The position numbers and the translations under genes were made by a program. 64,000 bases of DNA from DASRBN01 sp035294305. GTDB lineage: Bacteria > Chloroflexota > Ktedonobacteria > Ktedonobacterales > Ktedonobacteraceae. Numbering within the stretch: position 1 is the stretch's first letter; every line of letters begins with the position of its first letter. Of the stretch, positions 33,914 through 41,925 are shown piece after piece. The notes under the pieces were generated by a model, which was given only the letters and a program-made list of their open reading frames with translations, had not been told where the DNA came from and did no database searches. The stretch lies in the NCBI GenBank assembly GCA_035294305.1, contig DATGLD010000051.1, positions 186,001-250,000 on the forward strand, in the 5' to 3' direction.

Positions 33914-35146
33914 GTGCCTGAAATACAGGTGGTCAATCGTGGCGTCGATACACTGGTGATTAACGTCTACTACACCGATAATGGTAAGCCGATCCGTCGT
34001 GATATTGATGTGGCGCTGGCGCTGCAACTGGATGAGTGGAAGAAAATAGCACAAGAGCTTGGAGAACCATTCATCACGCCCTGGGTCTTCAATGAGGCCT
34101 CGTTACAAATGCAACCCAACGGGGCCGGTCATGGACAATGGCCCTGGATGCTCAAAACGCCGGAGATCACCCTCTACCTCTCACAAGGCAAGTGGAATGG
34201 CGTTGGAGCGGTACGCCTGAATTCGCCCTACCTCTGGTCGTGTGGGAAATTGGATGATGCGCTTATCCATATTGGTGATTTCCTCTCTGAGATGTTCCAT
34301 CAGCCGATGTTTTTGCAACCGTCAGAAGTGCATTTATGTGCTGATGTCGTTGGCTGGTCGGAGATTGCTTCCTTAGACCGGCGCAAGCACTTCGTTTCTC
34401 GCTCTCGCAAGCGTGGCTCCCACTTCGAGCAAGACTGGGAGCCTGACGTGCGAGTCAAAGACTTCTCCTACGGTCTGAAAGCCACGGGGTTCGACTTCTC
34501 GAAACGAGGTGCGCTCTCTTGCACGATCTACGACAAGACACGCGAGATGAAGCAATCGGGCAAGGAATGGTTTGCCGATATCTGGCGGTCGCAGGGATGG
34601 CGTGAGGAGGATGGGCCGGTGTGGCGCGTGGAGTTCAAGTTCAAACGGCAGGCGTTGCACGAACTGCGACAGGAGGGGGTGTTCTGGGGCATTGAAGATG
34701 CCTTTGAACTGCCTGACCGACTGCCGGTGCTGTGGGCGTATGCGGTGGGACATGTCGAGGATGGTGATGACGATGAACCGGATGGTTGGCTGCGTTGTGT
34801 GATTCCCGGTGAGGACAAGAACCGTGCGCGCTGGCCGACGCATCCAGCCTGGAAAGTCGTGCAGGCGGCATTCAGTCAGGAACAGGCGCTCCCCGATGCG
34901 ATGGGCAAGCTGGTGCGCAAGCGGCATGAGGAACACAACATCGAAAAGGGGTTGGAGGCGATTCTCGGCTATGCTTCCTCGCTCTCGTCGTGGGTTGGTG
35001 GAGACCTGGCCGATCCTGATGCTGATCTGTCGGTCTTTCTGCACTGGCTGGCCAGGCATGGACAGGCCTACCTGGACCGCAAAGACCTCGATTTTGGCGC
35101 GGAAGTGCAACGCAAGCGCGTCAAGTTCGGGTTGCAAGCATCATAA
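33914..35146 (+). CDS. Replication-initiator-like protein of the integrative element
   Basis: 410 residues from the GTG at 33914, which has AAGGAG seven bases upstream. TTG 33824 and ATG 33860 are in frame but have poorer sites. The middle contains SEVHLCADVVGW and LSCTIYDKTREM, which resemble the strand carrying the conserved YDK of Rep_trans-type rolling-circle initiators. A later WRVEFKFKRQAL also fits that group. The family call rests on these motifs and on the neighbours. A possible promoter TTGATA-16-TATACC lies at 33787-33814. Confidence 0.6.
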   Translation: MPEIQVVNRGVDTLVINVYYTDNGKPIRRDIDVALALQLDEWKKIAQELGEPFITPWVFNEASLQMQPNGAGHGQWPWMLKTPEITLYLSQGKWNGVGAVRLNSPYLWSCGKLDDALIHIGDFLSEMFHQPMFLQPSEVHLCADVVGWSEIASLDRRKHFVSRSRKRGSHFEQDWEPDVRVKDFSYGLKATGFDFSKRGALSCTIYDKTREMKQSGKEWFADIWRSQGWREEDGPVWRVEFKFKRQALHELRQEGVFWGIEDAFELPDRLPVLWAYAVGHVEDGDDDEPDGWLRCVIPGEDKNRARWPTHPAWKVVQAAFSQEQALPDAMGKLVRKRHEEHNIEKGLEAILGYASSLSSWVGGDLADPDADLSVFLHWLARHGQAYLDRKDLDFGAEVQRKRVKFGLQAS

Positions 35147-35191
35147 AGACGGAATACCTATTACGGCTGGGAAAATAAGTTCACCTGGCTC

Positions 35192-35557
35192 ATGCATCTG
35201 CATCTGAGCAATGAGCGGGCCTTGATGCAAGAAGCCATGACGGTCGTGGCAAGTACTCCTCATCAGCGTCAAGCGGGGCGCATTCTGGCCACCTGGGTCA
35301 AGGTGATGCTGTTCAATTGCTTGTGTGCCCATCCTGAGCGAGATCATCGTTTTGATGTGCAGCTGCGGCTGTTGGCGTTGGGATTTGGCGGGCACGGTGC
35401 TGGCCTTTGTCGATGGTGGCATGTCAGGCATGAAGTGGTGGCAGGGTCTACGGTAGAAACGTGCGAAATGAGGGGCTTAAAGAACATGGTTAAGGTGATC
35501 GAACAACGCTATCCAGCGTTTTATGCCTGGCTTCTTCTTCGCTTTCCAGAAAGGTGA
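35192..35557 (+). CDS. Small hypothetical protein of the element
   Basis: 121 residues, 45 bases after the Rep-like gene on the same strand. It contains several His and Cys residues (MHLHLSNERALM, NCLCAHPERDH, CRWWHVRHEV) but no clear zinc motif. No ribosome-binding site is strong. The gene is followed by a rho-independent terminator at 35600. It is probably cargo or an accessory replication protein. Confidence 0.45.
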   Translation: MHLHLSNERALMQEAMTVVASTPHQRQAGRILATWVKVMLFNCLCAHPERDHRFDVQLRLLALGFGGHGAGLCRWWHVRHEVVAGSTVETCEMRGLKNMVKVIEQRYPAFYAWLLLRFPER

Positions 35558-35599
35558 GATGCAATAAAGGCAAGAGAGACGCTGCGGTGTAGTATTAAG

Positions 35600-35621
35600 C
35601 TATGCTTTTAGCATAGTTTTT
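35600..35621 (+). terminator. Rho-independent terminator
   Basis: Stem CTATGCT / AGCATAG with a three-base loop, directly followed by five T residues. It closes the Rep-like transcript. Confidence 0.65.
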
Positions 35622-35763
35622 CCTTTCATTAATATGCTTATAGCTAAGACACCTCTTTAATGCTAGGCTATTAGCGCAACCATAGTGACGAGAGTTCGTA
35701 GCAGTGTTGGGTAGCAATGAGACCCCTGGTTCCGTCGCTGCTCTGGTCTATGTGGAGGTGATT

Positions 35764-35997
35764 ATGGCAAGAAAGGCAAGTGTACAAAAGGATGTTCTTA
35801 GTGGGGCTGCCATTCAGCCCTTGCTTCTGACTATTCCTCAAGTAATGCAGTGTATGGGATTGGGGCGTAACAAGGTGTATGACCTGATTCAGAAAGAGGG
35901 TCTGCCGGTGCTGCGCTTCGGGCGTGCGGTGCGCGTTTCGTATGTTGCTTTACAACAATGGCTTGAGCAGCGAGAGCAGGGCGTCACAGGCCGCTAG
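35764..35997 (+). CDS. xis: Excisionase-like helix-turn-helix protein
   Basis: 77 residues from the ATG at 35764, preceded by GGAGGTG; a longer frame from 35704 lacks a site. The domain LLTIPQVMQCMGLGRNKVYD followed by GLPVLRFGRAVRVSYVALQQWL is the MerR-like winged helix of excisionase/HTH_17 proteins. It is 23 bases upstream of the integrase, as expected for a directionality factor. Confidence 0.85.
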   Translation: MARKASVQKDVLSGAAIQPLLLTIPQVMQCMGLGRNKVYDLIQKEGLPVLRFGRAVRVSYVALQQWLEQREQGVTGR

Positions 35998-36020
35998 CTC
36001 GCAATTGAGGGGGTGGTTTT

Positions 36021-37169
36021 ATGGCAAAACGTGCTAACCGTGAGGGTACAATTTACCGCCGCAAGAAGGATGGCCTGTATTGCGCTAGCATCACTCTCGC
36101 AGATGGCAAGCGCAAATACTTCTACTCGAAAAAGCGGCAAGAGGTGTATGAAAAGCTTCATGAGGCTTTGCGTGAACAGCAGCAAGGTACGCTGATTACT
36201 GCGCCTCAACAGACACTGAGCCAGTACCTTTCCTACTGGCTTGAAAATAATGTGAAGGGGAGTATTCGCCCTCGGAGTTATGAGCGTTATGAGGCAATTG
36301 TACGGCTGCATCTTGCGCCTCTGCTCGGCAAGGTCAAGCTACAAGCTCTGACGCCTCAGCATGTGCAGTCACTGAAATCGAAGAAACTGAAGGAAGGGCT
36401 TTCACCGACGACGGTAAGCGCGATACAGGGTGTGCTGCACAAAGCGTTGAGTGATGCTGTGAAAATGGGGCTTATTGCGCGGAACGTTTGTGATGCGGTT
36501 TCTCCTCCTCGTGAGCAACATAAGGAAATTCACCCACTTACAGCAGATCAGGCGCGTAAGCTTCTGGAAGCTGCTAAGGGACATCCTCAAGAAGCTTTGT
36601 TTGTTCTGGCGCTGGCGACTGGTATGCGTCGTGGTGAGCTTCTTGGACTTAAATGGCAAGACATTAACTTTGCTGAGGGTACGTTGCAAGTGCGTCGTAT
36701 CCTCAGTCGCGTCCCTACTCAAATGAGGGAAGAGGTAGGTGATCTCTATATGGAAGCGGAACCGAAGACAAAAAGCAGCAGGCGAAATATTGCCTTAGCA
36801 GCTTTCGCTGTTGAGGCCCTTAAACAACACCGGATACGGCAGGAAGAGGCGAAACGCAAGGCAGGCGATGCCTGGGAAGATCACGACTATGTTTTCTGCA
36901 CTCCTATGGGTAAATACCTCAATCCAGGGCATGGCGTTCTTGTCCAGCTAAAGATTTTGCTCAAAAAGGCCGGTTTGCCAGAAATCCGGTTCCATGATTT
37001 GAGGCATAGCGCGGCGACGCTGCTGTTGAGTAGCGGGGTACACCCGAAGGTAGTGCAAGAAATTCTGGGCCACAGCCAGATCAGCATGACTATGGACATC
37101 TATTCACATGTCTTGCCTACTATGCAGAGGGACGCAATGGAGAAGCTGAATCAGGCGTTCCAGGAGTGA
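36021..37169 (+). CDS. int: Tyrosine recombinase (integrase)
   Basis: 382 residues with GAGGGGGTG before the ATG. The N-terminal AP2-like arm-binding segment (REGTIYRRKKDGLYCASI) and SAM-like core-binding domain (about 65-160) precede the catalytic domain. Catalytic residues are R203 (ATGMRRGELLGL), a Lys near 250, H325 and R328 (HDLRHS), H351 (LGHSQ) and Y361 (DIYSHV). It integrates and excises the element by strand exchange at an att core, probably in the adjacent tRNA-Phe gene. Confidence 0.93.
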   Translation: MAKRANREGTIYRRKKDGLYCASITLADGKRKYFYSKKRQEVYEKLHEALREQQQGTLITAPQQTLSQYLSYWLENNVKGSIRPRSYERYEAIVRLHLAPLLGKVKLQALTPQHVQSLKSKKLKEGLSPTTVSAIQGVLHKALSDAVKMGLIARNVCDAVSPPREQHKEIHPLTADQARKLLEAAKGHPQEALFVLALATGMRRGELLGLKWQDINFAEGTLQVRRILSRVPTQMREEVGDLYMEAEPKTKSSRRNIALAAFAVEALKQHRIRQEEAKRKAGDAWEDHDYVFCTPMGKYLNPGHGVLVQLKILLKKAGLPEIRFHDLRHSAATLLLSSGVHPKVVQEILGHSQISMTMDIYSHVLPTMQRDAMEKLNQAFQE

Positions 37170-37210
37170 AAAATCGTTGCTGTAGTTGCCTCTGTCTGCC
37201 AAAAACAGAA

Positions 37211-37247
37211 CAAGCCTCAAGCCAGTTCAAAAGCCGCTTGAGGCTTG
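37211..37247. terminator. Hairpin between integrase and tRNA-Phe
   Basis: Perfect 12-bp stem CAAGCCTCAAGC / GCTTGAGGCTTG with a 13-base loop. It can stop transcription from both the integrase and the convergent tRNA gene. Confidence 0.7.
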
Positions 37248-37264
37248 ATGCTGCTAACAAAAAG

Positions 37265-37337
<73 letters not shown>

Positions 37338-37661
37338 CTGCTTACTTCCTGTGAAAGGTGTCTTGCTCTCGCTCTCCCCCTCACGCGACACACTATAGCA
37401 TGGCCTCTCCTATCCGTCAAGACCCTTTTTGGCCGAATTTTGTAGCACCAATTCCCCCAAAGCAATCTTTCAGGCCTTTACCACGTTTAGCCCTTTTGTC
37501 CTACATTTCAGATTGTTTCAAGCTTGCTCATCCTGTCCATATACTAATATGCACATCAGTATACATTTATTTTTGTTGCGGGAACTGTGACCTGACTGTG
37601 TACGTGAGTGTTTCCCGCAACGCGGCAGTCGAATAGTAAATAGAAGAGGGGTTAATTGCAG
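37338..37661. other. Divergent region between tRNA-Phe and the LysM-CHAP gene
   Basis: 324 bases holding the tRNA promoter on the minus strand (37392-37420). On the plus side is an AT-rich stretch with TATACT...AGTATA inverted arms (37540-37545, 37558-37563), possibly the promoter area of the LysM gene. Confidence 0.45.
37392..37420 (-). promoter_or_regulatory. Promoter of tRNA-Phe
   Basis: Minus strand TTGACG (37420-37415), 17 bases, TATAGT (37397-37392). It lies 55 bases before the tRNA. Confidence 0.75.
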
Positions 37662-38369
37662 ATGCAAGTACACCAGCGAATCTGGCACTATCTTCAGCAG
37701 CATCGAATAGCCAGTATTGCGATCGGCCACATCGCGGTAATCGGTATACTGGGCTTACTCGTCCTGGGGAATGGGTTGGGAATGAACATATTTGGCGCCT
37801 TTGCGCAATCTGCCTGCTCCAGCGGGGATCAGACATATGTTGTCGTGAGCGGCGATACATTAGGAGGCATCGCCGCCCGTTATGGTACAACCTGGCAGAA
37901 ACTGGCCTCCTATAATCATATTCCCAATCCCAATCTGATTTATATCAATCAGAAGGTGTGCATCCCAGGAGCACATTCAGGCGGCAGCGGTGGCTCGGGT
38001 GGCTCGAACGCGCCAAAGGGCCTGGGGAATTACTTCCCCTATGGCCAGTGTACGTGGTATGCCAATCAACGCTACTACCAGTTACACGGTATCTACGTAC
38101 CCTGGACGACGCAATCGGATGCCTGGCAGTGGACTCAGCGCGCGTACCAGTTTGGCTGGCACGTCTCAAGCTCACCTTCAGCCGGAGCTATCGTGGATTT
38201 GCAGCCATGGGTGCAGGGAGCGTATAGCCTGGGGCACGTGGCCGTGGTCGAGCGTATCCTCCAGAATGGCGATGTCATCGCCAGTAACATGAACTGGGGC
38301 ATCTATTACTGGGAGGTAACATACGTGGAATTTTCTCCAGGCCCTGGAGTGACGTTCATTACCTATTAA
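37662..38369 (+). CDS. Secreted LysM-CHAP peptidoglycan hydrolase
   Basis: 235 residues from the ATG at 37662; a TTG two codons earlier is also possible with the GAGGGG site. An N-terminal membrane segment (about 20-48) serves as signal or anchor. A LysM domain follows (YVVVSGDTLGGIAARYGTTW to INQKVCIP), which binds peptidoglycan. After a Gly/Ser linker comes a CHAP domain with the catalytic Cys in YGQCTWYANQR and His in GHVAVVE. Such enzymes cut peptide cross-links of peptidoglycan, so a role in cell separation or wall turnover is likely. A strong terminator follows. Confidence 0.88.
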   Translation: MQVHQRIWHYLQQHRIASIAIGHIAVIGILGLLVLGNGLGMNIFGAFAQSACSSGDQTYVVVSGDTLGGIAARYGTTWQKLASYNHIPNPNLIYINQKVCIPGAHSGGSGGSGGSNAPKGLGNYFPYGQCTWYANQRYYQLHGIYVPWTTQSDAWQWTQRAYQFGWHVSSSPSAGAIVDLQPWVQGAYSLGHVAVVERILQNGDVIASNMNWGIYYWEVTYVEFSPGPGVTFITY

Positions 38370-38399
38370 TTGACACGCAGCCATATGACACCAGCAAAG

Positions 38400-38434
38400 C
38401 CGGCGGTTCGATCAGGTCACGACCGCCGGTTTTT
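38400..38434 (+). terminator. Rho-independent terminator of the LysM-CHAP gene
   Basis: Stem CCGGCGGT / ACCGCCGG with a 14-base loop, followed by TTTTT. Confidence 0.85.
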
Positions 38435-38460
38435 GATATGATTGCTGTTCGTGACTCTAT

Positions 38461-39111
38461 CTAGTCTACCTCGCTCTGCTGCGCCCCAGCCTTTTCCGAT
38501 GCCATAAGCAGCGGCCGGGGAGGCAGGGCAAAGAAAAGCGCCAGGATGAAAGTAAGCGCGAGGCTGGCAGGTGTACTGATCCAGGCTAACACGAAAACAA
38601 TCAGATAGAGCACCGGCCCGAACAAATACTGCCTGCTGATCGCATTTACCGAGTGCCTATTGGCATCCTTACTGATGAGGCGATTATGATAAGAGGCATA
38701 GCGCCAGAGAAGATTAAAAGCAATCGCCATCAGCAGGTTTACCCCTGCATACAGCAGAGTGCCTATGTGCTCCCCCTGATTATGTGAATATTGCTGCGCC
38801 AGCAGCGCTGTAGGAAAAGGGATAAAGACGATTACCAGCAGGAGCAAGAGATTGAAAAGCATCAGGCCGGTATCTGTACGCCGGATGTGCGTAAATAGCC
38901 TGTGGTGATTAATCCACATGATGCCTATGGTCAAAAAACTGGTTACAAAAGCCAGCAGGGCGGGCCACTGATTACCCAGGAAAGACTGCAGGGCGAAATC
39001 TTGCAGTTGACTATCAGAAGGCAATCTGATATTTAAAACCAGCAGCGTAATCGCGACGGCAAACACACCATCGCTAAAGGCTTCCAGGCGGCCGGTTTCT
39101 TTTTCTTCCAT
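38461..39111 (-). CDS. TMEM175-family potassium channel
   Basis: 216 residues with six hydrophobic helices. RLEAFSDGVFAVAITLLVL is the conserved first helix of the DUF1211/TMEM175 family and carries the FSD motif that helps form the pore. Bacterial members have one six-helix repeat and assemble as tetramers that leak K+ across the membrane. The gene stands alone. Confidence 0.85.
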   Translation of the reverse strand: MEEKETGRLEAFSDGVFAVAITLLVLNIRLPSDSQLQDFALQSFLGNQWPALLAFVTSFLTIGIMWINHHRLFTHIRRTDTGLMLFNLLLLLVIVFIPFPTALLAQQYSHNQGEHIGTLLYAGVNLLMAIAFNLLWRYASYHNRLISKDANRHSVNAISRQYLFGPVLYLIVFVLAWISTPASLALTFILALFFALPPRPLLMASEKAGAQQSEVD

Positions 39112-39432
39112 TCTCGATACGTCCTTATCTTATGAGCGCATAGCAACAGCAATGGACACATGCCAGTATATACTCAGGCAGGGTTATTTGTCAGCAGGAA
39201 CGAAGAAGACCACCACGAACGGCTCTGTAGGGACAGCGGCTCGTCCCTGTCCTCGCACCCTTACCGGGATAGATCTCTCCCGAGGCGTTTTCTGGTGGGG
39301 CAGCAGTATCCCGAGGAGAGCGACCACCAGGGTCCCATTCCCACCACCAGTCCACTCCCGCCCCTACAATAGAGGAGCGAGATTGTGGGGTTATCTAACT
39401 GGTCATCATTCAAGAGCCAGCGCCCTTTCTCA
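39112..39432. other. Intergenic region with a repeat-like block
   Basis: 321 bases without a credible gene. Most of it is the block at 39226-39368 with inverted TGTAGGG ends. Confidence 0.4.
39226..39368. repeat. Possible small element with TGTAGGG inverted ends
   Basis: The left end reads TGTAGGGACAGC. The right end, on the other strand, reads TGTAGGGGCGGG. The inside contains short self-complementary pieces (AGGGACAGC...GTCCCT). It resembles small non-coding elements of related genomes, but no second copy is visible in this window. Confidence 0.35.
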
Positions 39433-41574
39433 TCACGCTCCTGATGGCAAAGCACTGATGGTCGCATTGTCGGCAGGCACAGACTGGCTAATGATGGGAT
39501 GATCAATAAACCAGGCCTGGCTATCGAAGGGTTCATCACCGGGTTCGGGTAGTACAGGCACATAATGTCCATCAGCCCTCAGCTCGCTGGCATTCACGGT
39601 ATCAATCATCACCTTGTCGAGCAGATTCGCGCGGATGGCCTTACGCAGGGCGGGATCTTCAATCGGGAACAGCGTCTCGACGCGATTATTCAAGTTGCGC
39701 TGCATCATATCGGCGCTACCCAACCAGATCTCCTCATCGCCGCCGTTGCCAAAGTAGAAAATACGACTATGTTCCAGGAAGCGTCCGACTATGCTCGTGA
39801 CCCGGATATTGTCGCTTACGCCGGGGACGCCAGGGCGCAGGCAGCAGATGCCGCGCACGATCAGGTCAATGCGCACACCCGCCTGCGAAGCGCGATACAG
39901 CAGGTCGATGATCTCAGGATCAACCAGCGCATTCATTTTGAAAATCAGGTGTCCATTGCCATGCTGCTTCTGGATGTGCATCTCGCGTTCGATACGTTCT
40001 TCAATGCCCTGGCGTAAACCGACGGGAGCAACCAGCAATTTACGATAATGGGTCTGCCGCGAGTAGCCCGTGAGTGTGTTGAAGAGGGCCGAGGCATCGG
40101 CACCGATATCCGGCCGGCAGGTAAACAGAGAGAGGTCTTCATAGATACGTGCTGTCGTCGCGTTATAATTGCCCGTACCCAGGTGAACATAACGCCGAAG
40201 GCCATCCGCTTCTCTACGCACCACCAGGGCGATCTTTGCATGCGTCTTGAGTCCTATCAGGCCAAACACCACGTGGACGCCGGCCCGCTCCAGGGCCTTG
40301 GCCCACTCGATATTGTTTTCTTCATCGAAACGCGCCTTCAATTCGACCAGCACCGCTACCTGCTTGCCGTTCTCCACAGCATCTAAAAGCGTACTGACGA
40401 CCGGTGAGTTTGTTCCCACACGATACAGCGTCTGCTTGATGGCAAGCACACCGGGATCATGTGCGGCGGCATGAATAAAATCCACCACCGCGTCAAAAGT
40501 GTCGTAAGGCAGGTGAATAAGCCGGTCACGCTCGCGAATGGCCGCAAAGAGGTCGTGTCCTTTGCGCAACTCCGGCGGCGTACGCGGCGTAAATGGAGCG
40601 TCCTTCAACTCCGGGCGGTTCAGGTTATGCAATTCCATCACATCGCCCATGCCCAACGGCCCATCGATAATGGATACATCATCCGGTGTGATCTCCAGAT
40701 TATCGATGAGCAGGTCCAGGATATCGGGCGGCATCGAAGGATTCACGGCCAGGTCCACGACGACCCCAAAACGACGCGCGCGCAACCCTTGCTCAATCGT
40801 CTCAAGCAGGTCTAAGGACTCGTCTTCGCGCAGTTCGATGTCGGCATCGCGCAGCACGCGGAAAGGGTAGGATTCCCATACTTCGAAGCCCTGGAAGAGC
40901 ATGCTCAAATTGGCGGCGATCAACTGCTCCATCCACACGAAGGCCACCGCCTGCTCTTTGTTTCCCGAAAGAGGTACTGGTGCCAGGCGCGGCAGGGTGG
41001 GCGGAACTTTCACGCGGGCAAACCGCTTGCCGCCAGGGGGATCGCTGATCACAACGGCCAGGTTCAGGCTGCGATTCGAGATATGCGGAAAGCGATGTCC
41101 AGCATCAACCGCCAGCGGCGTCAGCACAGGAAAGACCTCATTTTCGAAGTAGGTACGCATGGCCGCCTGCTGCTGCCCATCGAGGTGCTCATAGTCGAGG
41201 ATGTAAATATGCTGAGCCTCTAGCAAGGGCAAGAGTTCATCACTCCAGGTACGTCGCACTTCCTGCACGAGCGGCGCCAGGCACTGCCGCACGACCGCCA
41301 GTTGCTCCTGCGCCGTCAGCCCATCCGGGCTGAGCGTTGTGACATGCGCCGCGATCTGGTCTTTCAATCCTGCCAGCCGGATCATAATGAATTCATCCAG
41401 GTTCGTTTCGAAGATGGAAAGGAATTTCACCCGCTCGAGCAAGGGATGGCGACTATCCTGGGCCTCCTGGAGCACGCGACGATTAAACTCGATCCAGCTT
41501 AGCTCTCTATTAATGTAAAGTTCTGGGCGGCCTACATCCGAAGTGGGAACGGCAGCCGTAAGGTCATGATGCAT
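39433..41574 (-). CDS. ppk1: Polyphosphate kinase 1
   Basis: 713 residues from the ATG at 41574; a GTG at 41610 would add 12 residues and neither has a strong site. The N-domain (RELSWIEFNRRVLQEAQD), head domain and two catalytic C-domains are complete. GLIGLKTHAKIALVVRRE contains the phosphorylated His, and RYVHLGTGNYN is the second conserved block. The enzyme reversibly makes polyphosphate from ATP at the membrane. A short C-terminal tail after the fold is not conserved. No exopolyphosphatase gene is adjacent. Confidence 0.95.
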   Translation of the reverse strand: MHHDLTAAVPTSDVGRPELYINRELSWIEFNRRVLQEAQDSRHPLLERVKFLSIFETNLDEFIMIRLAGLKDQIAAHVTTLSPDGLTAQEQLAVVRQCLAPLVQEVRRTWSDELLPLLEAQHIYILDYEHLDGQQQAAMRTYFENEVFPVLTPLAVDAGHRFPHISNRSLNLAVVISDPPGGKRFARVKVPPTLPRLAPVPLSGNKEQAVAFVWMEQLIAANLSMLFQGFEVWESYPFRVLRDADIELREDESLDLLETIEQGLRARRFGVVVDLAVNPSMPPDILDLLIDNLEITPDDVSIIDGPLGMGDVMELHNLNRPELKDAPFTPRTPPELRKGHDLFAAIRERDRLIHLPYDTFDAVVDFIHAAAHDPGVLAIKQTLYRVGTNSPVVSTLLDAVENGKQVAVLVELKARFDEENNIEWAKALERAGVHVVFGLIGLKTHAKIALVVRREADGLRRYVHLGTGNYNATTARIYEDLSLFTCRPDIGADASALFNTLTGYSRQTHYRKLLVAPVGLRQGIEERIEREMHIQKQHGNGHLIFKMNALVDPEIIDLLYRASQAGVRIDLIVRGICCLRPGVPGVSDNIRVTSIVGRFLEHSRIFYFGNGGDEEIWLGSADMMQRNLNNRVETLFPIEDPALRKAIRANLLDKVMIDTVNASELRADGHYVPVLPEPGDEPFDSQAWFIDHPIISQSVPADNATISALPSGA

Positions 41575-41716
41575 GCGCGAAACGATCCTGTGGTCTATAG
41601 TAGAAGGCACGAGATGCCTATTCTTCTCAGAAAGGGCCAGATTTATCTCACCCAGTCTCTCATTTTATCATCTCGCATCCTCACACTGCAATTTGTCCAT
41701 ACCTGCCTGGATACCT

Positions 41717-41806
41717 GGCGATTACCCGTAAGTGGGGTGAGATGCTTCGCTGCGCTCAGCATCTGCGGCCTCCTTATCCCCGCTTAGAGACCTATGGGTA
41801 ATCACC
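41717..41806. repeat. Small terminal-inverted-repeat element, copy A (90 bp)
   Basis: The left end GGCGATTACCCGTAAGT and the right end, read on the other strand, GGTGATTACCCATAG match the ends of the element at 61766-61913. The inside has a palindrome GATGCTTCGCTGCGCTCAGCATC. No coding capacity. Confidence 0.6.
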
Positions 41807-41830
41807 GGGTCCATACCGCCTGTAAATAAA

Positions 41831-41864
41831 ACAACAGCGTCCCCATTTAGAAGGACGCTGTTGT
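41831..41864 (-). terminator. Terminator of the S53 peptidase gene
   Basis: Perfect 12-bp stem ACAACAGCGTCC / GGACGCTGTTGT, followed on the minus strand by TTTTATTT. Confidence 0.8.
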
Positions 41865-41925
41865 CTTGTTTCCCGCCAGCAAAGTGAGGACAATCTCCTC
41901 CTCTCCTTGCTGCATATCACTACAA

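Larger units (their letters stand above)
32986..37264. mobile_element. Compact integrative element beside tRNA-Phe
   Basis: The genes are a PIN toxin pair, a Rep-like protein, a small unknown, an excisionase-like HTH protein and a tyrosine integrase. The integrase end faces the 3' end of tRNA-Phe. This is the gene set of small self-excising elements, but no conjugation or capsid gene is present. The right limit is set by the tRNA. The left limit is not fixed, because I could not find a second copy of the tRNA 3' sequence by eye; it may lie between 32782 and 32986 or the att repeat may be short. Confidence 0.65.
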
